A DNA stretch of 64,000 nt, from assembly GCF_028858535.1 (NCBI RefSeq), contig NZ_JAPMOU010000030.1:1-64000 (forward strand). Direction: 5' to 3'. Under the pieces are notes generated by a model. It was not told where the DNA came from. It did no database searches and saw nothing but the letters and a program-made list of their open reading frames with translations. This document shows positions 36,428-46,122 of this stretch, in pieces; the first letter of the stretch is position 1; every line of letters begins with the position of its first letter. Origin of the DNA: Spartinivicinus poritis. Its GTDB lineage: Bacteria; Pseudomonadota; Gammaproteobacteria; Pseudomonadales; Zooshikellaceae. The position numbers and the translations under genes were made by a program.

Positions 36428-39400
36428 ATGGATAAATCAGCCTATCAAGCTGAAATAAACCTGTTGAAAAAAGAACTTGCTGAGTTGCATGAACAGCTTA
36501 GCAACAGAGCAAGCCAGTTAGCAGCCAAGCTTGACTCCATTAGCCTACAACTTGAACAAGAGCAGTCTGATAGCTTGTTAGCTAAACGCCATGATGCTGC
36601 TCAAAGCCATTATACTGATGGAGTTATTGAACAGGACAGTCATTATCAAGTTGAACTGGAGCTGGAAGGTGTACAATTAGAAGAACCAGCTCAGGCTGGA
36701 CTAGATTCATCCCAAGTTTTATCTACATCAACTCAAGCTTCATCTACACGAACTACGGAAGAGCAGTATCAACATGTAGAGCCCCAACAAAGTGTTGCTG
36801 AAGAACAGGCAGCTGAGATATTTCAAGAAACATCTATTGGCTCAGAATCAACCAGTGAGACACCCTCATCTACTGAAGAAAGACCAAATAAGTTGGTCGA
36901 TGCTTTTAACTGGCTGGTTTCAGTTGTAGTTTATATAGGCCCCTTGGCGCGATTAATTGAGCAAATTACTCTTATTTATAAGCATTACCAAGAACAAGGA
37001 AAAGCCCCTGTATTTTTAATGACAGCTGCAGGTATTACCACACTGGTGATAGGTTTTGGCTATTTACTACAGTATTCATTTACTGAGTTTTTACCCTTTT
37101 ACGCAAAATTTGTAGTCTGTTATCTAGCAGGTATTGCAGTATCATCCATTGGCTGCTGGCTTTGTATCAAAAAACCTGCATTTAGTGAATATGGTTCAAG
37201 CTTGATTGGCTTGGGAATTATTGTTGGCTATCTAGTTACTTATTTTCTTGGTCCATATTTTGAGGTTGTTAATGAATTAACCAGTTTTTTTATATTTGGT
37301 GCTATTACATTAGTATCCTATGGGCTGGCCATTATTTTTGAAACAAAAGTAGTTGCTACTGTTACCTTATTAGGAGGATCACTTTCACCGATTGTAACAG
37401 GTGAAAACATAGTTGTTGATCAAACTTTTGTTCTTTATCTCTTTTTGCTAGCTGTAGCTAACTTGCATATTGCTTGCCGGATTAGCTGGCAGATACTGGC
37501 TAATATTACATTGTTTACAACATTAGGCTTGCTGGAGTATGGTGGATATTTTTGGAACAACTTTAATCTGGCAAGCGTCTTCTTTCTGTTTGGGTTTTTC
37601 TATTTATTTGGCTATCACTGGAGTATAGAAAATAAGCAATTTAAGGCATCGTTAGCACCATTCGACCTTATTGCTATAAACAGCATTTTATTTTACTTCA
37701 TTTATGCTTGTTTTAGTTTGCCTGCCAGCAATCTAGTCGCTGGTATTATATTGTTGATAAATACTGCTATAATAGTATTTTTGTTTCAATGCTTTAGCTT
37801 GAGAACTACTGCACTTGGTCCTGTTGTATCATTAGCTGCTTCACTGCAATTAGCTTGCGCGTTATTTGCTTTAATACCACTAAACTGGTTTGGTATTTTA
37901 TTGGGTATTGAAGGCTTGGCTTTAGTTTACTTTGGCCATAACTATCAAGCTTACTACCTGAGGGTTGAAGGTTATTTTCTTTATGCGATTGCACTAATAA
38001 AGCTAGTTGCAGATGTTATTTTTACAGACTGGTTAAGTGAAAGCTTCTTGCTTATAGATGTGTTACTACCGTTGCTGGGACTTATTGGCTTGCTTTGGGG
38101 ATGCTTTAAACTTAATCAGCACTATATCGATGAACAAAAAGCATTTGAAAACATTATTACAAACTATGCTAATGAAGGTGTCAGCCTAGCAGGCATTTGT
38201 ACCTGGTTAATTGTGTGTTTTATTAGTAATTTAAGTTGGTTGGCAATGAGTGCAGTACCTATTTTGGTTTGGTTGATGTGGCGTAACCGATACTATCAAT
38301 TAAAGCTAACGGAGTGGCTTGTTTATACAGTTCCTGTAATTAGTTTGATTACTGCAATTAATTTACTAAGCAGGTTTGGCGTAGATAATCAAATAACTTA
38401 TTATTGGCTGGCGCAGCCAGTGATAAGTTGGCTCAACTGGTTGTGTGTTATCGTTACCTTCAGTTTAGTTAATCAGCTTAGTTTTGTTGGCTACTTTAAA
38501 CTTAATTCAACAAAGTGGGTTCACCTTTATCAGGGGGTAGCTTATGCAGTAATACCTGTGTTTGTGGCTTTAGACATTATTAGTTTATGCCTCAGTCATA
38601 TTTTTACTGGCCAGTATCCAGTAATTGGTAGTCAATTATGGTATAACTTTGCAATCAATTTGATAATTATTAGCGCTTTTTTATATGTGTTGATTAATTA
38701 CCTGAAGCCAGAAAATACAAGTCTTTATGAGCAATATCGACTTATTTTATCTGAACCATTAGCGATTGGTTTATCAATATTCTTATTATTGAGTGTATCT
38801 GCACAGTATAAACTGGCTTGGTTGAATCTGGCAATAATTCCCTGGGCAGCATTACTTTTTGTGTCTCTTAAGCTAAAATTAAAGATAAGTGAGATTTTTG
38901 CTTGGTTGCATCCATTGTGTTTTATAATTGCTATTGTTAATGGAGGAATAAAAGTAGGCTCATTCCATTTTTCTGATCAAACATGGTTGACCAAGATAGC
39001 ATGGTTTGAGTTACTCTTTACTGGTTGGGCATTACCTATATTTTATAAGTATGCTTCTACAGTAGAAGGTAGCCGTTTAACGAAAGCAGCTGGTATAGTA
39101 AGATTAATTGTTTATTTAGTTGTCCCATTTATTCCACTTCCACATATTTATCGCCATTACCCACAGTTTATTGTCAGTGCCTTTTGGTTATCTCTAGCTA
39201 TTTGCTGGGGATTAAACCAGTTATTAAAACTTAAGCAGTTGGTTGTGGAGTTTTATGTTATCTTTTATATTGCAACTATAATTACTGTATTCAATACCCT
39301 TATAGCTGCAGTGACTGCATTTAGTATAACTACTTTGGTCAATATTATTATTGCTTTACTCAGTGTAATTTTATTATTTTTAATAGAGCGTCCTTTTAAA

Positions 39401-40108
39401 ATTCAGCGGTTAAAACAGTCAAAGTACCAGCTATCATTTGGGTTTGGTTATTATTTATTTTGCTTTTGTTTGACGGGACTGATTTATGGATTTACAAGCA
39501 GCTATGGCTTTATAAATAGCATGGCAGTGAGTTTACTGCCTACATTATTAATTATGGCTTATTGCCTGCTTCGCCAACCAGTATTTGCATTTATACATGC
39601 TGTTTTTAGGTTAAATTATATTCTTATATTATTTCTGCTCGTATTAATACCTAACCTTCTCACTACAAAGGTAGCCAGTATTGTTAATGTTGTTATTTTG
39701 GTGATTTATGGCTGCCTTGGTCTTTATATAACTCATAAGCGTTGCTATCAAAATAAGATATTCTGGAGGAACTATCAAACCTTTAATATTCAAGTATGGG
39801 TAGGTCATGGCATTTTACTACTTAGCTACTTGGCAATAATTAAGCTGCTATTTGGTAATGTTTTGGCTGTGGCTACAACAATAGTCTTACTACTACATGC
39901 ACTTATAATTTTATTCATGACACTGCAGGAGTATTACAGAAATATTTTAAGATTATCACTCTTGTTATTTGCTGCATGTACGGCGAAATTAGTCTTTTAC
40001 GATATGCAGGATTATTCATTATTCCATAAAATGCTGGTTATGATAGCAGTTGGTACTATTTTACTGGTTGGTGCTTATCAGTTTCAGCGAATGAAAGAAA
40101 GAGTATAA
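36428..40108 (+). CDS. Giant DUF2339 membrane protein
   Basis: A 1226-residue polytopic protein matching the DUF2339 family of very large bacterial membrane proteins of unknown function. Residues 1-45 are coiled coil (INLLKKELAELHEQLSNRASQLAAKL), 45-155 a polar acidic linker rich in Gln, Ser and Glu, and from about 160 onward almost the whole chain is hydrophobic, with perhaps 25-30 helices. Early family marks are RLIEQITLIYKHYQEQGKAPVFLMTAAGITTL and LLGGSLSPIVTG. The repeated Trp-rich helices suggest an envelope role, but no substrate can be named. It is transcribed divergently from tpsB with about 210 bp between. Confidence 0.85.
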   Translation: MDKSAYQAEINLLKKELAELHEQLSNRASQLAAKLDSISLQLEQEQSDSLLAKRHDAAQSHYTDGVIEQDSHYQVELELEGVQLEEPAQAGLDSSQVLSTSTQASSTRTTEEQYQHVEPQQSVAEEQAAEIFQETSIGSESTSETPSSTEERPNKLVDAFNWLVSVVVYIGPLARLIEQITLIYKHYQEQGKAPVFLMTAAGITTLVIGFGYLLQYSFTEFLPFYAKFVVCYLAGIAVSSIGCWLCIKKPAFSEYGSSLIGLGIIVGYLVTYFLGPYFEVVNELTSFFIFGAITLVSYGLAIIFETKVVATVTLLGGSLSPIVTGENIVVDQTFVLYLFLLAVANLHIACRISWQILANITLFTTLGLLEYGGYFWNNFNLASVFFLFGFFYLFGYHWSIENKQFKASLAPFDLIAINSILFYFIYACFSLPASNLVAGIILLINTAIIVFLFQCFSLRTTALGPVVSLAASLQLACALFALIPLNWFGILLGIEGLALVYFGHNYQAYYLRVEGYFLYAIALIKLVADVIFTDWLSESFLLIDVLLPLLGLIGLLWGCFKLNQHYIDEQKAFENIITNYANEGVSLAGICTWLIVCFISNLSWLAMSAVPILVWLMWRNRYYQLKLTEWLVYTVPVISLITAINLLSRFGVDNQITYYWLAQPVISWLNWLCVIVTFSLVNQLSFVGYFKLNSTKWVHLYQGVAYAVIPVFVALDIISLCLSHIFTGQYPVIGSQLWYNFAINLIIISAFLYVLINYLKPENTSLYEQYRLILSEPLAIGLSIFLLLSVSAQYKLAWLNLAIIPWAALLFVSLKLKLKISEIFAWLHPLCFIIAIVNGGIKVGSFHFSDQTWLTKIAWFELLFTGWALPIFYKYASTVEGSRLTKAAGIVRLIVYLVVPFIPLPHIYRHYPQFIVSAFWLSLAICWGLNQLLKLKQLVVEFYVIFYIATIITVFNTLIAAVTAFSITTLVNIIIALLSVILLFLIERPFKIQRLKQSKYQLSFGFGYYLFCFCLTGLIYGFTSSYGFINSMAVSLLPTLLIMAYCLLRQPVFAFIHAVFRLNYILILFLLVLIPNLLTTKVASIVNVVILVIYGCLGLYITHKRCYQNKIFWRNYQTFNIQVWVGHGILLLSYLAIIKLLFGNVLAVATTIVLLLHALIILFMTLQEYYRNILRLSLLLFAACTAKLVFYDMQDYSLFHKMLVMIAVGTILLVGAYQFQRMKERV

Positions 40109-40333
40109 AGATTACTCAAGAATACGCTAGGGTGCGATTTTTTAATTTTTTATTTTTATTGGCAATACTCGCAATAGTTTTCTCTGTCAGATGACTCCTC
40201 TTCTCACCAAACTGACGTATAACTGTCATTTAATCAGCTTCTAGCTGTAATGCTGCTCTGCTAAATATAGCAATTGCATGAAAATAAAAACTATAAAGCA
40301 TTCAACTACATCTGATTATTAAAAGAGAAATAT

Positions 40334-42580
40334 ATGAAAAAATTACCATACAGAGTGATATCTGCAGGAATGATGACTCTGTTGTTATTGCTTTTATCAA
40401 AAGCATCCATTGCAGAAATCAAACCTTATTTACAAAGCCCTAAAGAAAGCTCTATTTGGATTTCTTGGAAAACGGCAAAAGGGACTGAGTCATTAGTTGA
40501 ATATGGCTTGAGTTCATCTGATTTAAACCAGAAAGCGACTGGTAACAATCAGCTACTTGCTATTGGCTATCGATATCATGGGGTTCAACTTACTGGTTTG
40601 CAACCAGATACATTGTATCATTATCGAGTTAAAACAGGTGAAGAGTATTCAGCTGTACATCGTTTTAGAACACAGCCGAAGATTGGTGAAAGATCCGGTC
40701 ATTATCGTATTTTAGTAATGGGAGATCACCAAATTCGTAATCAAAATCGCTATGAGCAGTTAGTGAAAGCAGCTAAAAGTAAGTTAGAAAAAAAATACTC
40801 TACTCCTCTTGAAGAAAGTATTAATTTAGTACTTAATGTTGGTGATCAGGTTGATGTGGGTACATTAGACCATTACGAAAATTTACATTTTGCCCAGTCG
40901 GCAGCCATTTCTCCTAATGTGCCCATTATGACGACAGTAGGTAATCATGAATATTACTCTGATGGCAATTTGAAGAACTATCGTGCACACTTTTTCTATG
41001 ATGGCTTGAGCTATCAAGGTATTTCTGGTGCAACAAATGAAAGTTATTATGCCTATCAACAAGGTCGTTTATTGATCATTCACCTTAATAGTATGAAAAC
41101 TGATTCCACACAGAAAAACTGGTTGACTCAAGTGTTGAGTAAAGCAGATGTGGATAACAGTGTTGATTGGATAATTAGTGTTATTCATCATCCTTATCAG
41201 GCAGAACAGTACATCGGTGATATATCAAAAACCTTAAGATATGAGTGGATGGAAATTTTGTCCAGTACTCAAAAACATGTGTTGAATATTAGTGGACATC
41301 ACCATTTGTATGCTCGTGGTCAAACCCGTGAATGGCCCATTTATCATGTGATTTCTGGTGGTACTGCCTGGGATCAATATTGGGGGCAATCTACGGAATT
41401 GGATTATGATGATGTACAAAAAACCATTGCTAATTGGGCTTGGCAATTAATTGATATCAATTTGGCTACTAAGGAAATGACAGTAGAAACTTACGCTGAG
41501 GGCCATCCATTATTATATAAAACAAGAGGACTTCACTATAATAGTCGCCTGATTGATACCTTTTATCGTAAGCTAGATTTAGTAAAACCCAACCGTCCAA
41601 TCATTGTGAATAGTATTATCGATTCCATTAAGTTGCCGTATACTTTTAGAAGCTCAGCATTTAGCAGTATTGAAGTAGAATCAATCAATAGCACTCAGTT
41701 TCAAATTGCTACTGACACTGAATTCAAACAGCTTAAAATTGATAAAATACGGGATTTTGAAAATATTTATGGTGATACTGGCGCACCTGACTATGAGCCC
41801 GTAGATATTCATGCAGGGTTGGATATTTTAAACTGGACAATCCTGGAGCGGGATTTGCCTAATGGCCGTTATTTTATCAGGGTAAGACATAGAGATAAGA
41901 ATGTGCAGTGGTCAGAGTGGTCTGCCGCTAAACGTTTTACTGTTACAAATAGTACTGATGGTGAGACGGTTATTAGCATAAATAAAACCAAATATCGTAT
42001 AGGTGAGGCTGTAACGGTTACTTATAACAATGGGTATAGTACTACAAAAGACTGGATAGGTATTTATAAAAAGAACCAAACACCAGGATCAGTTTCATCC
42101 ACACAATGGGCATATACAAATAAAGCATCTGGGCAATTAACATTTAATGGTTTGGTTGATGGTGAGTATTATGTAGGATTTTTTTCTAACGATGGTTATA
42201 AGGAGCTTGCCGATCGAGTTCATTTTTATATTGGGCCGGTAGTAGAGCTTAAACTGGAACAAAATACCTTGAATGAGGACGACTCGGTTGTGGTGCGCTG
42301 GTCTGGATCGAATGGCAACAACAAGGATTGGATAGGGGTATATCAGGTGGGGGAAGTGCCTGGCGAACAGGTTTCGAACCACTGGCGTTATACGCCAGCA
42401 ACATCAGGGGCAGTAAATTTTAAAGGATTAAGCCAAGGCAAATATTTTGTCAGTTTTTTTAGTAATGATGGCTACTTAGAGTTGTCTGAGCGAGTAGAGT
42501 TTTCAATGGAGGAAGATCATTCGGAAACAGTAAACCCTGAAATGCCAGAGATATACCCAATGCGAAGGGTTTTTAGGTGA
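40334..42580 (+). CDS. Secreted purple-acid-phosphatase-like metallophosphoesterase
   Basis: A 748-residue exported protein. The signal is MKKLPYRVISAGMMTLLLLL onward. A fibronectin-like domain (residues 29-115) precedes the calcineurin-type catalytic domain with GDHQIRN (Asp131, His132), NVGDQVDVG, VGNHEYY, IHHPYQ and SGHHHLYARG, which supply the two-metal site of phosphatases. After a linker domain, two tandem repeats of about 85 residues follow, each with a DWIGIY/DWIGVY motif and FFSNDGY (about 550-635 and 640-725). The normal 3' end has been replaced: the last nine or so codons (YPMRRVFR and stop) come from the repeat at 42552. Phosphate release or phosphodiester cleavage outside the cytoplasm is the likely job. 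Confidence 0.85.
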   Translation: MKKLPYRVISAGMMTLLLLLLSKASIAEIKPYLQSPKESSIWISWKTAKGTESLVEYGLSSSDLNQKATGNNQLLAIGYRYHGVQLTGLQPDTLYHYRVKTGEEYSAVHRFRTQPKIGERSGHYRILVMGDHQIRNQNRYEQLVKAAKSKLEKKYSTPLEESINLVLNVGDQVDVGTLDHYENLHFAQSAAISPNVPIMTTVGNHEYYSDGNLKNYRAHFFYDGLSYQGISGATNESYYAYQQGRLLIIHLNSMKTDSTQKNWLTQVLSKADVDNSVDWIISVIHHPYQAEQYIGDISKTLRYEWMEILSSTQKHVLNISGHHHLYARGQTREWPIYHVISGGTAWDQYWGQSTELDYDDVQKTIANWAWQLIDINLATKEMTVETYAEGHPLLYKTRGLHYNSRLIDTFYRKLDLVKPNRPIIVNSIIDSIKLPYTFRSSAFSSIEVESINSTQFQIATDTEFKQLKIDKIRDFENIYGDTGAPDYEPVDIHAGLDILNWTILERDLPNGRYFIRVRHRDKNVQWSEWSAAKRFTVTNSTDGETVISINKTKYRIGEAVTVTYNNGYSTTKDWIGIYKKNQTPGSVSSTQWAYTNKASGQLTFNGLVDGEYYVGFFSNDGYKELADRVHFYIGPVVELKLEQNTLNEDDSVVVRWSGSNGNNKDWIGVYQVGEVPGEQVSNHWRYTPATSGAVNFKGLSQGKYFVSFFSNDGYLELSERVEFSMEEDHSETVNPEMPEIYPMRRVFR

Positions 42581-42677
42581 GGCCATCAAGTGACGAAGTC
42601 CCATGAGCCTATATTCATAGGTGATTGGGGTGAGGAGCGATGATAACAAAACCTAAAAATGATTCGCGACGGGTATA
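42552..42677 (+). repeat. Palindromic MITE-like element, TATACCC-ended, copy A
   Basis: A 126-bp element starting TATACCCAATGCGAAGGGTT and ending CGCGACGGGTATA. The outer 27 bases are imperfect inverted repeats (TATACCC-n3-CGAA-n3-TTTTTAGGT on both ends) and the centre holds a smaller stem (CCCATGAGCCTAT...ATAGGTGATTGGG). It aligns with the copy at 2068-2195. It begins inside the phosphatase gene and supplies its stop codon. No transposase is encoded, so it would have to be moved by an enzyme elsewhere. Confidence 0.8.
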
Positions 42678-42731
42678 AATATACAACAGCTCAGTTTACC
42701 CTAACTCAATTTACTCTTAGTAGAAACAAGA

Positions 42732-43937
42732 ATGATTAGAAATATAATAATTTTTAGTTTGCTTTGGGCTGTTTCCTTGATAGCTTCAGCTCATTTAAGT
42801 GGATTTACCGATACCTCTATTCAAATTGCTAAACCTGGGGTAAAAATTATTTATACCTTGCCGAGTGATAATCTCTTGGAGCTTGATTCTAGTAATAATA
42901 AAACAGTTGCTCCGCCATCAAGCTATATGCCCTCTATAACCAATGGTTGGGGAGTTTTTGCTAATAAGCGTTCCTGCTTTCTGCTCAGTAGCATAGCAAA
43001 GGCATTACCAAAAATTACTGCTTACCAGTACACATTGAATTATGAGTGTCCACAGGGAATTGATGAGTTGTCAATTCGTTACAATCTATTTACTGAACAA
43101 TGGCGTGGCCATCAGAACTATGCTCGAATTTTTATGGCGGATAGCCGTATGAGAATGCGGTTTACATTTGATAAAAAAATATTGGTTCTTCCAGTAAAAC
43201 AGTTACTGAATAAATGGGGCAAGTCGTTAACAACAGCATTTTTTAACACTGACCCTCACCGTCAGTTACAAGTAGAGAGTTGGGGAGATCCTTTCAGTAT
43301 AAAGGAAGCATCTGCTCAACAGATAACTGAAGCTGTTGAAGAAGTTATACCTGGACAAAACTATAGCAGTATTGATCCCTCTTTTATTTGGTTAGGTATG
43401 ACACATATCTGGCAAGGATATGATCATGTATTATTTATTATCTGCTTATTACTGATCCCTTGTGCATTTAAACAGCTATTACTATGGGTAACTTCATTTA
43501 CCTTGGCACACTCGATTACCTTGGCACTGTCAGTGTTAGGTGTACTTTCCATTCCTCCCACGATTACAGAGCCATTGATTGCACTAACAGTTGTAATACT
43601 GGGTATAGAAAATCTTTACTATTTATACCGACAACCGAAAGACGATGTAACATTTAAACAACGTTATCGCAATCGCTGGTGGATTATATTTTGCTTTGGC
43701 TTGATACACGGCGTAGGTTTTAGTTATTTGTTACAAGAGTTAAGTGGTGATGAAGATATATGGGGAAGATTGTTAATGTTTAATCTTGGTGTAGAACTGG
43801 GGCAAATAGCTATAATTGTTTTATTATTAATTCCTATATATGCAATGTTTAAATGGAAGTATGGTTTGAAGATAGGTGGTATCTCATCATTATTAACTAG
43901 TTTGATGGGAGCTATATGGTTAATACAACGAATTTAA
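42732..43937 (+). CDS. HupE/UreJ-like membrane protein
   Basis: This 401-residue protein has a signal sequence (IIIFSLLWAVSLIASAH), a periplasmic domain of about 200 residues with two cysteines (SCFLL and YECPQG), and a C-terminal block of six or so helices starting with the family motif HIWQGYDHVLFIICLLLIPC and FTLAHSITLALSVLG. HupE/UreJ relatives are linked to nickel uptake, but this longer version with a periplasmic domain (HupE/UreJ_2 type) is common without urease or hydrogenase genes, and none are seen here. Metal transport is therefore only a possibility. Confidence 0.8.
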   Translation: MIRNIIIFSLLWAVSLIASAHLSGFTDTSIQIAKPGVKIIYTLPSDNLLELDSSNNKTVAPPSSYMPSITNGWGVFANKRSCFLLSSIAKALPKITAYQYTLNYECPQGIDELSIRYNLFTEQWRGHQNYARIFMADSRMRMRFTFDKKILVLPVKQLLNKWGKSLTTAFFNTDPHRQLQVESWGDPFSIKEASAQQITEAVEEVIPGQNYSSIDPSFIWLGMTHIWQGYDHVLFIICLLLIPCAFKQLLLWVTSFTLAHSITLALSVLGVLSIPPTITEPLIALTVVILGIENLYYLYRQPKDDVTFKQRYRNRWWIIFCFGLIHGVGFSYLLQELSGDEDIWGRLLMFNLGVELGQIAIIVLLLIPIYAMFKWKYGLKIGGISSLLTSLMGAIWLIQRI

Positions 43938-44137
43938 CCTAGCCAGAATTTTTAATACCTAATGAAATATTTTGGCAAAATCTTAAATTACAGGCTCCTT
44001 AAATTTGGTATATAGATGTTGCATTCAATTCTATCAAATAACTGAACTCACTTCACATAATGGAATAGTCAGTAATTTCCTTTCAAGTAATTAAGGCTAA
44101 CCTTAATTATAGGCATGACAATACATGGAATTGTGCT

Positions 44138-44662
44138 ATGAAAAAGGAAATTTCTGGCTTTACTCTAGTAGAGCTACTCATCACGCTTACCGTGCTTTCT
44201 ATTACGGTTAATTTTGTCGTTCCAAGCTTTGATAACCTTATTCGTTCTTATAAGCTAAGAGCTGAAACAAATAATCTAATTTCAAGTCTTTATCTTGCTA
44301 AAAGTGAAGCATTAAAACGTAATCAAACTATTACTATTGGTGTTGCAGGAACTAAACAGAATCGTTGGGAAGATGGTTGGCAAATTTACACAGATGTAGA
44401 AAAAAATGGTAATACTGATTTTAATCCAAGTGAAGATAAGTTAATTAAAAAAATAATAGATGTAAAACAAGGTATTTATATTGCCTCAAATTCACAGCTG
44501 AGTAATTATATTAGCTTTAGACATAATGGCATGTTAGCTGGAGCACAGCGTCAGATTTCTTTCTATGTCTGTAGTATCAATGAGAATGATAAAAACAGAG
44601 AGGTGATGGTTAGTTTAATGGGGCGTCCTTCAGTAAAAATAATTGGAAAATGTCCGGTGTAG
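44138..44662 (+). CDS. fimT: Type IV pilus minor pilin, FimT/GspH type
   Basis: A 174-residue prepilin. The class III signal is MKKEISG followed by FTLVELLITLTVLSITVNF, with Glu at position +5 for the assembly step; PilD should cleave after Gly7. The rest is a GspH-like domain (AETNNLISSLYLAKSEALKRNQTI) ending with two cysteines (FYVCSIN...IIGKCPV) that form the C-terminal disulfide loop. It heads a cluster of minor pilin genes that prime pilus assembly and connect to the PilY1 tip protein. Confidence 0.9.
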   Translation: MKKEISGFTLVELLITLTVLSITVNFVVPSFDNLIRSYKLRAETNNLISSLYLAKSEALKRNQTITIGVAGTKQNRWEDGWQIYTDVEKNGNTDFNPSEDKLIKKIIDVKQGIYIASNSQLSNYISFRHNGMLAGAQRQISFYVCSINENDKNREVMVSLMGRPSVKIIGKCPV

Positions 44663-44693
44663 ACTTTATAAAGAATAATAGGATGGCTCAATT

Positions 44694-45290
44694 ATGAAAA
44701 GCTTATACCATCAAAAACGATATCAACAAGGTGCTACATTTATAGAAATATTAATATCTATTTTTGTACTGGCTATAGGCTTGCTAGGACAGGTGATGCT
44801 ACAGTCTAAGGCAATGAATAGCACATTTGATTCATCTCAACGATCACAAGCAATGTGGCTAGCTCAAGAAGTAGTTGAGCGGATTAGAGTCAACTCTATA
44901 GGGCTTGAGAAAGGATATTATATTGAAGCAATTAACCAATACAATAATGGCTGTAAAAAACAAACTAAGCCCAGCAAAATGTGTAGTGATTACAGTGATA
45001 ATTCAGGAAAAAGTTCAGGTTCAAGTTGTAGTTCAGAAGAGCTAGCTTATTTTGATGCCTGGGAATTAATGTGTGGTTATGATAATAACACTAGGTCCAA
45101 TTTAAGTGATACACTGGCAAATTTAACAGCAGAAATTACCTGCGACAATGGAACAAAAACAGCAAATTGTCCAAGTGGACTCTACAATGTAGAAGTTAGC
45201 TGGAATACCCTATTTAATAAAAAAATATCTTCTAAAAATAAGAACTATAAAAACCTAACTGGAAAAGTAATGATAGTGGTTAACTTATGA
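44694..45290 (+). CDS. pilV: Type IV pilus minor pilin PilV
   Basis: A 198-residue prepilin with the signal ending at QQG and the helix ATFIEILISIFVLAIGLLGQ. The following QSKAMNSTFDSSQRSQAMWLAQEVVERIRVN is typical of PilV. The middle has a Ser/Cys-rich stretch (CSDYSDNSGKSSGSSCSSEE) and six cysteines in total, more than usual, so it may be disulfide-stabilised. The stop overlaps the pilW start by 4 bases. Confidence 0.9.
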   Translation: MKSLYHQKRYQQGATFIEILISIFVLAIGLLGQVMLQSKAMNSTFDSSQRSQAMWLAQEVVERIRVNSIGLEKGYYIEAINQYNNGCKKQTKPSKMCSDYSDNSGKSSGSSCSSEELAYFDAWELMCGYDNNTRSNLSDTLANLTAEITCDNGTKTANCPSGLYNVEVSWNTLFNKKISSKNKNYKNLTGKVMIVVNL

Positions 45291-46099
45291 ATAACAAAAT
45301 AAGCGTTTTATATAAGCCATTAAAAAATAAGCAGCAAGGACTCTCACTTATTGAACTAATGATTGCAGTATTGCTTGGTTTAATCTTAATGGCTGCAGTT
45401 TTACAAATTTTTCAGTCAATTAGTTTAACTTTTAAACATAATGATCAGCTGGCGCGCATTCAAGAAAATGGCCGATTTTCATTAGCACTGCTGTCCCGAG
45501 ATATTCATATGGCTGGTTACCGTAATCCAGATAAAGGTGAGCTGTTAAATTATTTCTATGCAAAAGAAACGAATGGATGTAAAGCAACAGACAAATTTTG
45601 TACAAATGATGGTGGGCCTAATCAAAATGATCGCATAGCTGTTCAGTTGGAAGCAATAAATGAAACTGATTGTACAGGGTATAAGGTAGCCAGTGATAAA
45701 GTTGTAGTAAATGTATATTACTTGGAAGCACTAGATAATATTTCAACACTGCATTGCCGAGGTTTTGATCCAGATACTAAGACATGGTTGTCTGATCCTG
45801 CTCCACTTATTGCTGGAATAGATGCATTTCAAATACTTTATGGAATTGCAGGAGATGATGGCTATGTCGCTCAATATATTAATGCTAATAGAGTGAACGA
45901 CTGGTTGAAGGTTAGAGCGGTAAAAATTGGTATGTTAGTGAACTCTGGCGAAGACAATGGCTTTGCAGGAGTAAAAGAACGAAGTTACTCTATATTAGAT
46001 AGTGGAAAACTCGTATTTAAAGATAATAAAGCACGGTATATATACAGCACAACTTTTACTATTAATAACGCCAGTTTGGATATGATTGGAAGTATTTAA
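45287..46099 (+). CDS. pilW: Type IV pilus minor pilin PilW
   Basis: A 270-residue prepilin with a longish leader (NNKISVLYKPLKNKQQG) and the helix LSLIELMIAVLLGLILMAAVLQIF. PilW features are ARIQENGRFSLALLSRDIHMAGYR and the later VRAVKIGMLVNSG. It is part of the minor pilin complex that primes pilus assembly. The 4-base overlap with pilV indicates translational coupling; pilX starts 24 bases downstream. Confidence 0.9.
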   Translation: MNNKISVLYKPLKNKQQGLSLIELMIAVLLGLILMAAVLQIFQSISLTFKHNDQLARIQENGRFSLALLSRDIHMAGYRNPDKGELLNYFYAKETNGCKATDKFCTNDGGPNQNDRIAVQLEAINETDCTGYKVASDKVVVNVYYLEALDNISTLHCRGFDPDTKTWLSDPAPLIAGIDAFQILYGIAGDDGYVAQYINANRVNDWLKVRAVKIGMLVNSGEDNGFAGVKERSYSILDSGKLVFKDNKARYIYSTTFTINNASLDMIGSI

Positions 46100-46122
46100 C
46101 TAGCAATAAAGGACTATCAGCA

